Shown: positions 55,422 to 64,000 of the stretch, in pieces
Layout: every line of letters begins with the position of its first letter
How positions within the stretch are numbered: position 1 is the first letter of the stretch
NCBI RefSeq assembly: GCF_010015445.1
Contig: NC_053126.1
Coordinates: forward strand, 9,268,249-9,332,248
Direction: 5' to 3'
Length of the DNA stretch: 64,000 nt
Source of the DNA: Perca fluviatilis
Taxonomy: Eukaryota > Chordata > Actinopteri > Perciformes > Percidae
Notes under the pieces: generated by a model
Told to the model about the DNA's origin: nothing
The model's database searches: none
The model's input: only the letters and a program-made list of their open reading frames with translations
Program-made: the position numbers and the translations under genes

Positions 55422-56129
55422 TCTCTTCGAGCACAGAAGTAAACAGCAGAATCTGCTGCTGTCAGGCTCTGGACCTCGAGGTACTGAGTGCTGCTGGGAA
55501 CATCTTCAGTCATGATGAAACGGCTTTGAAAGGAGCTGCCATAGCTAGCAGAGTTTGAACCTGTGTTGATCCTCCCAATCCACTCCAGACCTTCTCCTGG
55601 TCTCTGTCGTATCCAGTGAATATAGGTGCTGTCATGCTATAACCAGATATGATACATGACATCTTCACTGTCTCTCCAGGTCTTTTCACCTCAGAGGGAG
55701 ACTGGTCTTTGATCTCACCAAGTCTGAATTGTGATAATATCCTACTCCCCTTTTTGCTTTCTCCTAACTGTATTTTGTGTTTTCACAAATTTAATTTTTT
55801 TGACATACTTACATCTTTATTTTTATTTTTTTTATTAAGTATTTTACATTTGAATGTTTTATTTACTCTCACTTTTGTCCAATGCAATAAAATATTGAAG
55901 AATGTTATTGTTCATGATAAAAGTTTTTAATAATATTTTATTTTCACCTCAGAGGGAGACTGGTCCAGTTTGATCTCACTCCAAAGTCATGTAAGGAAAG
56001 AAATTGTGATAATCATCCATCACAGAGGTTAAATATTAGACTAGAGTGTCTTCAGTGTGTAAAGCAGAAATTACTCTTACCATGAAAAGTAACTATAATG
56101 AATAAACTCAATGAAATCATATTTTCCAT
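55422..56129 (-). pseudogene. V38, IGHV family D, mosaic with duplicated FR1
   Basis: 55422-55718 is a D-family V ([23 protein letters not shown]) with small indels near the second Cys and in CDR1. FR1 stops at about 55718. A block of A-family upstream flank (55720-55942, matching 63.21-63.46 kb) follows, then FR1 is repeated at 55943-55988. Leader exon 56081-56129 is intact (GTAAGA donor). RSS 55383-55421 is perfect (CACAGTG, 23 bp, ACAAAAACC). The octamer ATGCAAAC lies at 56775-56782, displaced about 650 bp from the leader by a TTAA-type insertion. Confidence 0.75.
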
Positions 56130-56151
56130 TCTGTAATAGCATTTTTATTAA

Positions 56152-56675
56152 AGGGGTGATAGAATGCAAAACCGATTTTACCTTGTCATAGTTGAATAAT
56201 GACAGTTTAGTAGGTAAGTAGGACATACATAGAACTTCAAAATCCCAATGACACCTCTTTCCTCTGCAAATCTACAATTTGAAACTGCCTCTAAAAACGG
56301 GCAAATCTCAACAAGTCCCCCTAGTTGACGTCCCGGCGGCCCCTCCTCATTGGCTCTAGTCTCTGTTTGTCACACCCAAACATTTACATAGGCTACACAA
56401 CTGATCTGAGGTCAGCTTAGCTTCTGAATAGGTGCAGATCTCAGGAGTTCAGCGCCGCTGCTGTGTTGCTGCACCCGCACCCGCCTGCTGTGAGGTAGAT
56501 TGAGCTCCATCAGGGCTGGCAGCCCACAGCACTCCAACACACGCAAAGTCACAGTTTTTGGGTTAGTGGACTACCAAACACTGCTTCCGATTCTGCCTTC
56601 TCAGAGCGCGACACAGGTTCATGGATCTGAGTGTCGCGATTTTCGGTTTCATATTGCATATTGTTACAGCCCTGG
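56152..56675. mobile_element. TTAA-type element between V38 leader and its octamer
   Basis: Starts at TTAA (56148-56151) with AGGGGTGATAGAATG, the same end as at 29572. The right boundary is inferred near 56675, where sequence matching the V40 promoter (TTCTGATCTGA) resumes. No transposase; contains a GC-rich stretch at 56440-56480. Confidence 0.6.
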
Positions 56676-56782
56676 TTTTCTGATCTGAATATTTCTAAGT
56701 TTTCTAAAGTGTCCCATTTGTTCTGTCATAAATGTTCTAAGAGCTGTTGATGGTGTGATTATAAGGAAGGACGAGTTTGCAT

Positions 56783-57284
56783 GGACCTCCCTCTTCAGGT
56801 TTAAAAAGGGAACATGGAAAGCAGATGGACTTTATCATCAGTAGTTTTCTACAAGAGCAGGAAACTAAAAAATACAAAATACTTGTCAACTATTTTGCGA
56901 GAAATACTACAGGGACAGACAAGATGTATTTTTCTGACAGTATAACTGAGAAATATTTCTTAAATTCAGGTATGGTATGGAGATTAATATCCATGGTAAT
57001 ATAACATGTATTGAATAATAATGTGAATAAAAGATGCAAACATTCATCAACACCAATTACAATCCAGCTGAATCAATTACAGGATTAACTCAAACCACCA
57101 CCTGCATTAAGAGGAAGTTTTTCAAATGCTTTCTAAGAAACAGCTGCATTAAAAACATCTGTCTGATCTGCTTTCTAGTGTGTCCAACATCAATATAAAT
57201 CTAAATAGGACTACAAGTTAAACTTCTCTAGCACCAATAATCACATTAAAAGTAAAAAAGAATCGTTGTTTAAATGTGACTTAC
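56783..57284. other. J-to-V38 interval, no constant exon
   Basis: About 500 bp between the J splice donor and the V38 promoter. No immunoglobulin-domain coding sequence is seen on either strand. Confidence 0.6.
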
Positions 57285-57329
57285 CTGTTACTGTGACTTC
57301 AGTCCCACGGCCCCAGTAGTCGAAGTAAT
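57285..57329 (-). CDS. IGHJ: JH segment inside the V array
   Basis: 45 bp read YFDYWGRGTEVTVT plus one base, with the J signature W-G-x-G-T and a consensus splice donor GTAAGT at 57279-57284. Heptamer CACTGTG (57330-57336 complement), a 23-bp spacer and a perfect GGTTTTTGT nonamer (57360-57368 complement) stand 5' of it, as required for a JH. It lies 280 bp downstream of a DH in locus orientation, between V39 and V38. Everything needed for recombination and splicing is present. No CH exon follows before V38; the nearest must be more than 57 kb away, left of the window. Confidence 0.92.
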
Positions 57330-57368
57330 CACAGTGCCACATCTCCACTCACTGCTGGAACAAAAACC
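57330..57368 (-). promoter_or_regulatory. JH 23-RSS, consensus
   Basis: On the plus strand: CACAGTG (57330-57336), 23 bp, ACAAAAACC (57360-57368). Both elements are exact, pointing away from the J coding end. Confidence 0.93.
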
Positions 57369-57647
57369 TGACATACCAAAAATAATGTGTGAAAACCTCA
57401 TAACGTGACAGAACACATACATCCTGATCAGCATTATCCTCTGATGTCATCCTGGGAGTATGTGTTTTGTGCAATTCTTAATCAGCTCTTGCAACGTGCA
57501 CCACTCTGACTTTAAAATCCTAATTTGAATATGAATCTGCTCATTAAAATTATAAACATAGTAGTTACCTCATATTTCAGTAGGAAATATTCAGTCCTGA
57601 GTTTTTTTTCATCACAAGAATGGGAGAGCGTTAGATTATTGCTCTAA
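57369..57647. other. D-J interval
   Basis: About 280 bp of unique non-coding sequence between J and D RSSs. No second D or J is recognisable. Confidence 0.6.
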
Positions 57648-57675
57648 GGTTTTTGTATGGATCTATATCTCAGTG
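57648..57675 (-). promoter_or_regulatory. DH 3' 12-RSS
   Basis: Minus strand: heptamer CACTGAG (57669-57675; CAC kept, 5 of 7 consensus), 12-bp spacer, perfect nonamer ACAAAAACC (57648-57656). Faces the J. Confidence 0.85.
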
Positions 57676-57689
57676 CCCACCCCCACCAT
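57676..57689 (-). other. IGHD: DH segment inside the V array
   Basis: 14 bp, minus strand ATGGTGGGGGTGGG, G-rich like many D segments and glycine-rich in one frame. It is bracketed by two 12-RSSs in divergent orientation (57648-57675 and 57690-57717). Both spacers are exactly 12 bp and both heptamers begin with CAC at the coding end. Together with the 23-RSSs of the V and J segments this satisfies the 12/23 rule. The short length means the call rests on the RSS pair, which is strong. Confidence 0.88.
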
Positions 57690-57717
57690 CACTGTGATAA
57701 ACCCTAAAACAAAAACT
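57690..57717 (-). promoter_or_regulatory. DH 5' 12-RSS
   Basis: Read outward from D on the plus strand: CACTGTG (57690-57696, 6 of 7), 12-bp spacer, ACAAAAACT (57709-57717, 8 of 9). Faces the upstream V39. Confidence 0.87.
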
Positions 57718-58260
57718 AAACACTGTTATAATGTTGGATAAAACTGTTCATGAAAATGTGTTGTGGCACTGAATAATCTATAATAGTGAAAAAAGCTATA
57801 TTGGTTACAAATATTTTTTTAAATTATTTTATTTTATTTTAATTTTTTTTCAAAATATTTATTAAAATGTTTTGTAAGATATTTGACATCTACTGGGAGC
57901 TTGTAAACGTACAGCTTTTTAAGGGACACAATATGGTGAAATGAAATGAACACTGTTGTAAAACTGATGAATAAAAATCTTAACATCAAAGCAATTATCA
58001 ATGTTTTTTTTTTTATTTGGACCTTTTGGCAAGCCATCAGTAGTGAGAGGTCAGGAAAGACTTAGATCATTTTTTGTTATTGTTCTTACAGCTCAGCCTC
58101 ATATAAGAGATGATAATCTGATGGTGTGTGAACTCCACTTTTTTTGTTTCGGGCAAGGTGTGACAAAAGCATAGTGTGGGGAAATGCACCAAATACTGTC
58201 AATTATGGGGTATTTAAACTAGCACTTTCTACCAGTGACTGTCACAGTGACATCTGCAGT
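57718..58260. other. V39-D interval
   Basis: About 540 bp of AT-rich non-coding sequence. No additional D segment or RSS pair is recognised. Confidence 0.55.
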
Positions 58261-58298
58261 GGTTTGTGTACAGCTCTGTGGCTTCCTGTATCACTGTG
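58261..58298 (-). promoter_or_regulatory. V39 RSS (22-bp spacer)
   Basis: CACAGTG heptamer, 22 bp, ACACAAACC nonamer (two bases off consensus). Confidence 0.75.
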
Positions 58299-58764
58299 GC
58301 TCTCGAGCACAATAATAAACAGCAGAGTCTTCAGTCGTCAGGCTGTTCATCTGCAGATACACCTGGTCCACGTTGTTGTCTCTGGAGATGGTGAAGCGAT
58401 TCTGGACTGACGTTGAATAAGCTTTAGTGTCTCCACTTGGAGCAGAAATGTAGGCAACCCACTCCAGTCCTTTTCCTTCAGCTTGTCTGATCCAAGCGAC
58501 ACGAGCGCTATCATCTGCTATTCCTGCATATGTACAGGTCAGTTTGTGGGATTCTCCAGGGCGCTTTACCACTGGTTCAGACTCAGTCAGAGTCTGACTG
58601 TAAACACCTGGAGAAAAAAGCAGTTTGATCAGAACAGAGCCAAACAACATACCAAGATATATACATATTTTCACAACTAAATTAGCCTCAAAAGAAAGGT
58701 GGTAAAAGTATTCACCTGCCCAGCAGAAAGTTAAAAGCAGCAGTCCTGTCCTATAGTCCATCAT
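58299..58764 (-). CDS. IGHV: V39, IGHV family F-like, complete
   Basis: Leader exon 58716-58764 ([17 protein letters not shown]) and V exon 58299-58607, open: [25 protein letters not shown]1 [26 protein letters not shown]2 [33 protein letters not shown]. Even the intron is open in frame. Heptamer CACAGTG 58292-58298, 22-bp spacer, nonamer ACACAAACC 58261-58269. Octamer variant ATGCAAAA 58836-58843. It is the V immediately upstream of the D-J pair, so deletional V-to-D joining over about 570 bp is possible. Confidence 0.9.
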
Positions 58765-58899
58765 GTTAAACTGTGTGTCCACTGTTCTCTGTCCTCCTCT
58801 CTGCACTCAGATAAGTAGAGTTGAAGATATCTGAGTTTTGCATTGACTCCTCCTCACAAGGAGGAAACATCTGGACTGGAGATATTTAATGAAACTGGG

Positions 58900-59180
58900 A
58901 AATTAATGTGCAAGAGTCTTCATTTGTGTACCATGTTCATCAGTATTAACCCTATAGCCACATGTATTCTAATAATACACAAATTACATCTGTTTTTTTC
59001 AAGGTTTATTCAAATTTGTTAAATGATGTTTAATCTTGGTATCAAGGCTCTGTTTCTCATTGGTCTCTGTGAGCAGAATGAGCAGCACATGAGAGCATTC
59101 ACAATAATATAAATAATCGGTTTCATTCTGATCACCAACATCTAGTATCATTTATGACAACTGCTTTGGGTGTTTTATGT

Positions 59181-59226
<46 letters not shown>

Positions 59227-59229
59227 TTT

Positions 59230-59261
<32 letters not shown>

Positions 59262-59430
59262 ATTTTTTTTTTTTTTTTTTTAAAGGGGAAAAATTTTTTT
59301 TAAACATATTTATCTTATTGTTTAAAATATATGGAACTTTTATGTGGATATATCAAAGTGCTTTTCAGGCAGTGAGAAAACGTCAGATTGTCATTACAGT
59401 AAGATCACATTGCTGTTTGTTGTCTGTGGA
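58900..59430. other. V39-V40 interval with long poly(T)
   Basis: Matches 13625-14020 at both ends. 59180-59285 is nearly pure T broken by short AAAATTTTG and GA; the phenylalanine-rich frame over it is meaningless. Possibly a reversed A-tail or a sequencing artefact. Confidence 0.6.
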
Positions 59431-59469
59431 GGTTTTTGTGCAGCTGCTCCACTGTCTTCAGTCACTGTG

Positions 59470-59921
59470 TCTCCGAGCACAGAAGTAAACAGCAGAATCT
59501 GCTGCTGTCAGGCTCTGGACCTCGAGGTACTGAGTGCTGCTGGGAACATCTTCAGTCATGATGAAACGGCTTTGAAAGGAGCTGCCATAGCTAGCAGAGT
59601 TTGAACCTGTATACATCCTCCCAATCCACTCCAGAGCTTCTCCTGGTCTCTCTTGTATACAGTGAATATTGTAGCTTGTCATGCTATAACCAGATATGAT
59701 ATATGACATCTTCACTGTCTCTCCAGGTCTTTTCACCTCAGAGGGAGACTGGTCCAGTTTGATCTCACTCCAAACTCCTGTAAGGAAAGAAAATGTGATA
59801 ATCATCCAACAAACTTGTAAAACACAGGTTGGACATTTACTAAAGAAGTAAAGCAGAATATTTTTTTCTCACCAGGAATAGTAACTACAATTAATAAACT
59901 CCAGATAATGGTATTTTCCAT
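59470..59921 (-). CDS. IGHV: V40, IGHV family D, open but lacks Cys23 and Trp41
   Basis: Leader exon 59873-59921 ([17 protein letters not shown]) and V exon 59470-59777, open: [24 protein letters not shown] (Tyr where V5 has the first invariant Cys), CDR1 [23 protein letters not shown] (Cys where V5 has the invariant Trp), CDR2 MYTGSNS, FR3 and YFCARR. RSS 59431-59469 is perfect (CACAGTG, 23 bp, ACAAAAACC). Octamer ATGCAAAC 60036-60043, TATAAA 60019-60024. Signals are sound but the intradomain disulfide cannot form as usual. Confidence 0.85.
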
Positions 59922-60275
59922 TCTGGGAGAAGCAGTCGTCGTTCAGTGCTTTCTGATCTGAGTTTTCAGAAATATATCAAACCGTCCCAGTTTTGCGGTA
60001 CAAGTTTCTGATGGTGTGTTTATAAGAGAGGAAGAGTTTGCATAGACCTCCCTCTACAGGTTTAAAATGGGAACATGTCACACAGATACATTTCCATAAG
60101 TAGAGTATCTCTACAACAGCAGAGGAAACTGTGAAATATGAAACTGATTTCTGGACTGATAGAAAATAATAGGAATAGGAATAATGTTCTACAATGATTG
60201 TTAGCTCATCGTGTAGCAGTTTAGAGCTTTTTCATCTAGGCCAAATACCAGAAGGGACATTTACATCCTATTTGT

Positions 60276-60410
60276 GCAGCAGCAGCAGCAGAGCTACAGA
60301 GAACATGGTTGCTATTGAAGGTGATCTGATGGGAGCTTCTCTTCTTCTGCTGCAACTGACAGCATGATATCACGTCTTTATAGCAGACTGTGAGGAAGTT
60401 CACTTTGCAT
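60276..60410 (-). pseudogene. Orphan leader and promoter (alternative B type)
   Basis: A partial leader (MFSVALLLLL, ATG at 60304-60306), TATAAAG and octamer ATGCAAAG (60403-60410) match the promoters of V21, V25 and V32, but no V exon is attached; unrelated sequence lies to the left. Confidence 0.75.
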
Positions 60411-60419
60411 AGAGAAGGA

Positions 60420-61110
60420 CAGTGACAGGCTATAAAAGAAGGATGAACTGTCCTGTAACATTAGTCAAGAATTGTAACCATATAATTTATTAATGGAAAG
60501 GAAATGTAATGCAGACACATATTAGAATTACAATTATTTTCAAATCTGACTCTCAACCAATGACAACATTTCTATTAACTATTCTGTTAACGTGATAGTT
60601 GGCTGATCTTGTGATTGTCTTAATGATACTGGATTTGTTCAATGCAGTAATTAGTGGTTATGTAAAAATGTGTGTCCCACACATGATATGTTAAGATAAT
60701 CTGTTGCTTTACAGAATCTAAGTAGTATGAGTGAGCATGTAGAGACCCAAGAAAGGATACATGGGAAACTTTGTGTCATTTTGTTCACTCAAATGTGTAA
60801 TTACTGATTGATGAAAAGTGCTACCCAGTTTTACAGTCTGCATTACATTATGTGATTATATCTTATATCTTAAAATAAATGTTCTAATTCTCGACAAACC
60901 TTATAACACAGAGGAAAACACATTTAGACACCAGTAGTCTCAATTAAAAATTAGATTCAGTCAGTTATTCAAGACATTGGTCAGTAAAAAATAAAACAGA
61001 AAGTCTAAAACCACAACATCATCTGCTGCTGTCATTGTGTGCCACTGTTTAAAAAAATCTCATATTTAAGGTCTCATACTACCTCCTGTTGGTCTGTGTA
61101 CAAATCATAT
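60420..61110. other. Intergenic, nothing recognised
   Basis: AT-rich; no V, RSS or transposon end identified. Confidence 0.5.
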
Positions 61111-61156
61111 TCTTGATGGTTTTTGTATAGCTTCCCTGGTAACTTTAACCTTTGTG

Positions 61157-61565
61157 TGAATCTGGCACAGTAATACACAGCAGTGTCTTCAGGCTGCACA
61201 TTCTGTCCATTTAGAGTCACTGTCTTGCTGGAAGTCTCTAAGTCGATACTGAACTTGTTCTTTAGTGAATCTTTGTAGCATGAAGCTACTTGTTTTTTTC
61301 CCAATCTACTCCAGTCCTTTCCCTGCAGGCTGTCTTATCCAAGCTGTGCGATAGCTACCAACAGAATAAGAGACCTGACAGGTGATGGTCAGACGTTGAC
61401 CTGGCTGCACAGTCACAGAGGCTGGCTGGGTCAACTGTTCACACTTCACACCTGTTTTGTAACAAATGATCAAGTTATAATGCAAAAGAAGAACTGTTGA
61501 CTTTAACAAATCCAGAGAGACTCACATCCAGCTGCCAACAGCAGCAGCAGAGCTCCAAAGAACAT
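61157..61565 (-). pseudogene. IGHV: V41, IGHV family B with E-like RSS, nonsense
   Basis: Leader exon 61526-61565 (MFFGALLLLLAAG), V exon 61157-61451 with EQLTQPASVTVQPGQ, CDR1 SVGSYR, TAWIRQPAGKGLE then TAG at 61306-61308 in place of Trp, and a shifted CDR2 with a T7 run; FR3 to YYCAR is readable. RSS 61118-61156: nonamer ACAAAAACC, 23 bp, degraded heptamer CACAAAG. Spacer and position resemble family E (V27/V34), not family B. Octamer ATGCAAAC 61653-61660, TATAAAAA 61621-61628. Confidence 0.85.
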
Positions 61566-61671
61566 GGTTTATGTTGAAAAACTGACGTGCTGTGAACTCC
61601 ACTGACAGCCTGATGTGATGTTTTTATAGCTAGAAACAAGGAAGGTCACTGAGTTTGCATAAAATCAAACA

Positions 61672-62600
61672 TATGAGGCATCAATGTTGGTCTAACTGGA
61701 GTCAATAGAAGAGTTTGTTCAGTGTTATTATATCTGCAGAGTGAAAATATGTGTGTCATTTTTGATTTCTTCATTTCGTACAGGTACAGATATCTACCTA
61801 CATTAAACTATCAATATTGTCTCAACTTATTTTCTAGACTTTTATTTGTGTTAATACACAACAATAATTCCTTAATGACTATATTATTATTATATCTTCA
61901 AACATTAATAATCTTTTTTATAAAAATAGTTATCTCCATAAACGATACAAGTAAATTCACTCTAAACAATAACGTTAAATACTGTCATCACTCATCTCCA
62001 CTTTCAGCTGTTTTCTCTCTTAGAAATAATTTTAATGAAATTACACTATGTGATGGAAAGAGTGACATATTCTTATTTACCTATTGATTTTATTACAGAG
62101 CAATATGAATCATTTTAGAGTTTGAGTATCAGTCAGTTAAGATCAATGAGAACAGCAGATCTGAGTTTCTCCTTTTAGTAACAGAAGAGAGAGAAACTAG
62201 ACACGGACTGTCCTCTAGTGATTTTATATAAAGAAACAGTAACATTATTTTTCCTTCTCATAGATTCCAAATCATATCATTTATACACATAATTGTGTCT
62301 TACTTTGTAGAAATGTAAAGTATTTGTAGAAGTTTAATTTCAGCAACCAGATTGTTGGGCTCTCTTTGGACCTTTTATCAATGAGTGATCTTTATTGTGT
62401 TTTTAATGTGTTTTCGAGTTTGTATATAATGCAGGGAGGATTATTAATTTATAATGAAAACATTTATGAAAGTAGAATTACAGAATATAAAACAACTTAA
62501 CAAACTGAAAACAACACAAATGTAATATAAAATGTTTAAATATATACATTTTATGAAAGATATTTCAAACTTGTGCACTACCAGTCTGAAAGAATGAGTA
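61672..62600. repeat. B-to-A spacer, copy 5
   Basis: Duplicate of 2943-3649. No gene. Confidence 0.7.
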
Positions 62601-62644
62601 CTGTAGGATTTTGTACAGCTGCTCAACCAACTCCAGTCACTGTG

Positions 62645-63121
62645 GCTCTCGAGCACAATAATAAACAGCAGAATCTTCAGTCTTCAGACTGTTCATCTGC
62701 AGATACAGCTGCTCTCTGCTGTTGTCTCTGGAGATGGTAAACGGCCTTGGACTGACTGAGAGTAGTAGATTCTGTCACTATCATTTTCAATAGTTGCTAC
62801 AAATTCCAGTCCCTTTCCAGGAGCCTGTCTGACCCAGTTCATTTTGTAGCTGCTGAGTGTGAATCCAGATGTTGTACAGGTCAATCTGTGGGATTCTCCA
62901 GGTCTTTTAATCGCTGGTTCAGATTCTGTCAGAGTCTGACCATCAACACCTGTCAAACCAAAACCGATAAGCATGTCATGCATTACCTTGGTACAAAGAT
63001 CAGAGAAAATCTTCATGTGAAATACGTCAGTAATACAAATGGGAATGTAAAATTAAGATCAGTGAAAATCTTCACCTGCCCAGCAGAGAGTTAAAAGCAG
63101 CAGTCCTGTCCTATAGTCCAT
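62645..63121 (-). pseudogene. IGHV: V42, IGHV family A, single-base frameshift
   Basis: Leader exon 63076-63121: the first of the two usual ATGs is changed to TTG, the second remains ([16 protein letters not shown]). V exon 62645-62949: [18 protein letters not shown]1 [23 protein letters not shown] (Phe for the Trp of LEW), CDR2 IENDSDR, then a missing base at 62739-62744 shifts FR3. RSS 62606-62644: CACAGTG, 23 bp, ACAAAATCC. Octamer variant ATGCAAAA 63196-63203. Otherwise sound; the lesion could be an error. Confidence 0.85.
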
Positions 63122-63209
63122 CAAGTTAAACTGTGTGTCCACTGCTCTCTGTCCTCCTCTCTGCACTCAGATAAGTAGAGGTGAAGATATCTGAGTTTTG
63201 CATTGACTC

Positions 63210-63690
63210 CTCCTTTTTTGGCTTTCTCCTAACTGTATTTTGTGTTTTCACAAATAATCTCACCATATCTCTTACCATTTTGACTTGGTTTCATTTCTTT
63301 AACCTGTTATATAATCCTTTATTTTTTATTTATTTTTACTCTAAGTCACTTTGTAACATTTGAATGTGTTTATTTACTCTCACTTTTGTCCAATGCAAAG
63401 TACAAATAATTGAAGAATGTTATTGTTCATGAATAAAAGTTTTTAATAATATTTTCATTCAAAAAATCGCTTTCAGTTGATGTTGTAGGTAAATAACCTT
63501 GTCGGCTTGAGATAGGTAAACAACATCTCATGTCTCCTGAAGTTATTTTTGATCAAATTACTGTTTTTCATGTGAAAAAAATCACTTAAATAAGGTAAAT
63601 TAATATTAAACGGTTTCTAAAAGTGTAATTCAGTCTGTCTTTTGGGATTACAGACAATGATGTATCAGTGATTGAAACCTCCAAATATTT
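63210..63690. other. V42 upstream flank
   Basis: AT-rich spacer; its 63210-63460 part also occurs inside V38 (55720-55942) and near 20580. No gene. Confidence 0.55.
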
Positions 63691-63693
63691 AAA

Positions 63694-64000
63694 CTAGGGC
63701 TGCAAAAATTAACGCCATAATAAAGAGTTAACACAAACGTTTTTAACACCACTAGTTGTTTTTGATGTAGGATTAATGTATGCACGTTTTGTGATTTGGG
63801 CCTCGGGACGCTCTTTAGTTTTGGGAAACCAGGAAGTGATGCACAGTAATGTTGTGGGTGGCTAGCAGAAACAAGCCTTGAGCAGAAATCGATAAAGAAA
63901 AGAGTTTTGAATGGAAAGTTTAGTTTCAAAGCCCTTCCAGATGGTTCTCTTGACAAGACTAGAGGTAGTGGTGGAATTGTGGAAATTGGTTCTCTGACAA
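63694..64000 (+). mobile_element. Truncated hAT-like fragment (copy 3, cut by window end)
   Basis: Third copy of the 21088-21455 repeat. The start codon is ATC here; FKALPDGSLDK is readable near 63928. Runs to the window edge. Confidence 0.55.

Noticed and set aside
56783..57284. Possible constant-region exon after the J
   Set aside because: No immunoglobulin C-domain pattern (Cys...Trp...Cys spacing) in any frame.
57369..58260. Additional D or J segments near the D-J pair
   Set aside because: No further heptamer-nonamer pairs with 12 or 23 bp spacing were found by reading.
59177..59488. 103-codon frame starting with poly-Phe
   Set aside because: Caused by a poly(T) tract.
281..63094. Many plus-strand open frames over V segments
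   Set aside because: They are antisense shadows of the minus-strand V exons.

Overview
The window is a stretch of immunoglobulin heavy-chain variable-region locus from a ray-finned fish, most likely a percomorph teleost. This is judged from the V families ([16 protein letters not shown] and others), the 23-bp-spacer recombination signals (RSS) and the teleost transposon types; I cannot name the species. About 42 V segments or V relics are present, and every one lies on the minus strand, so locus 5'->3' runs from high to low coordinates. I number them V1-V42 by increasing coordinate. Each V unit, in plus coordinates, reads RSS (nonamer, 23 or 22 bp, heptamer), V exon, short intron, leader exon, then octamer promoter. 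I group them by sequence only: A ([11 protein letters not shown], leader [11 protein letters not shown]), B (EQLTQPASVTV), C (IDLIQTDSMVV), D ([11 protein letters not shown]), E (QSMESIPSSSV), F ([11 protein letters not shown] with TCTY) and G (QSLTSSEPVV). No constant-region exon was found.

Completeness. V5, V6, V11, V34 and V39 look complete. V23 is complete apart from a broken octamer. V2, V17, V22, V25, V27 and V40 keep an open V exon but each has a specific defect (damaged FR3, leader frameshift, lost nonamer and promoter, FR3 deletion, lost splice acceptor, lost invariant Cys/Trp). The rest carry frameshifts, stops or truncations. Several of these are single-base indels that could be sequence errors.

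The most notable feature is at 57285-57717: a JH segment (YFDYWGRGTEVTVT) with a perfect 23-RSS nonamer and heptamer, and 280 bp upstream of it a 14-bp G-rich DH segment flanked by two 12-RSSs. The pair sits between V39 (upstream) and V38 (downstream), inside the V array, with no constant exons before the next V.

Layout. The array grew by tandem duplication of A-B pairs: B-to-A spacers recur near 2.9, 17.0, 27.3, 37.4 and 61.7 kb, and A-to-B spacers near 14.6, 28.5, 34.2 and 38.9 kb. An E+G block is duplicated (42.0-44.4 and 51.0-52.8 kb). Transposons break the pattern, and paralogous empty sites inside the window give exact insertion points: a 641-bp solo LTR (3650-4290), a hAT element inside the RSS spacer of V8 (12082-13323), a hAT-like element (14740-16005), a probable solo LTR (23436-23843), a nested island (29572-33305), an inverted-repeat element inside relic V30 (45750-46405), a TTAA element (54830-55350), and others. 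Two unrelated inverted-repeat elements (6020-8026 and 12082-13323) both carry broken copies of the nuclear gene for mitochondrial ribosomal protein S28.

Functionally, V segments supply leader and framework/CDR1-CDR2 coding sequence. RAG recombination at the 12/23 RSSs would join V to D to J, and the octamer promoters would drive the rearranged gene in B cells. The main D-J-C region presumably lies left of position 1.
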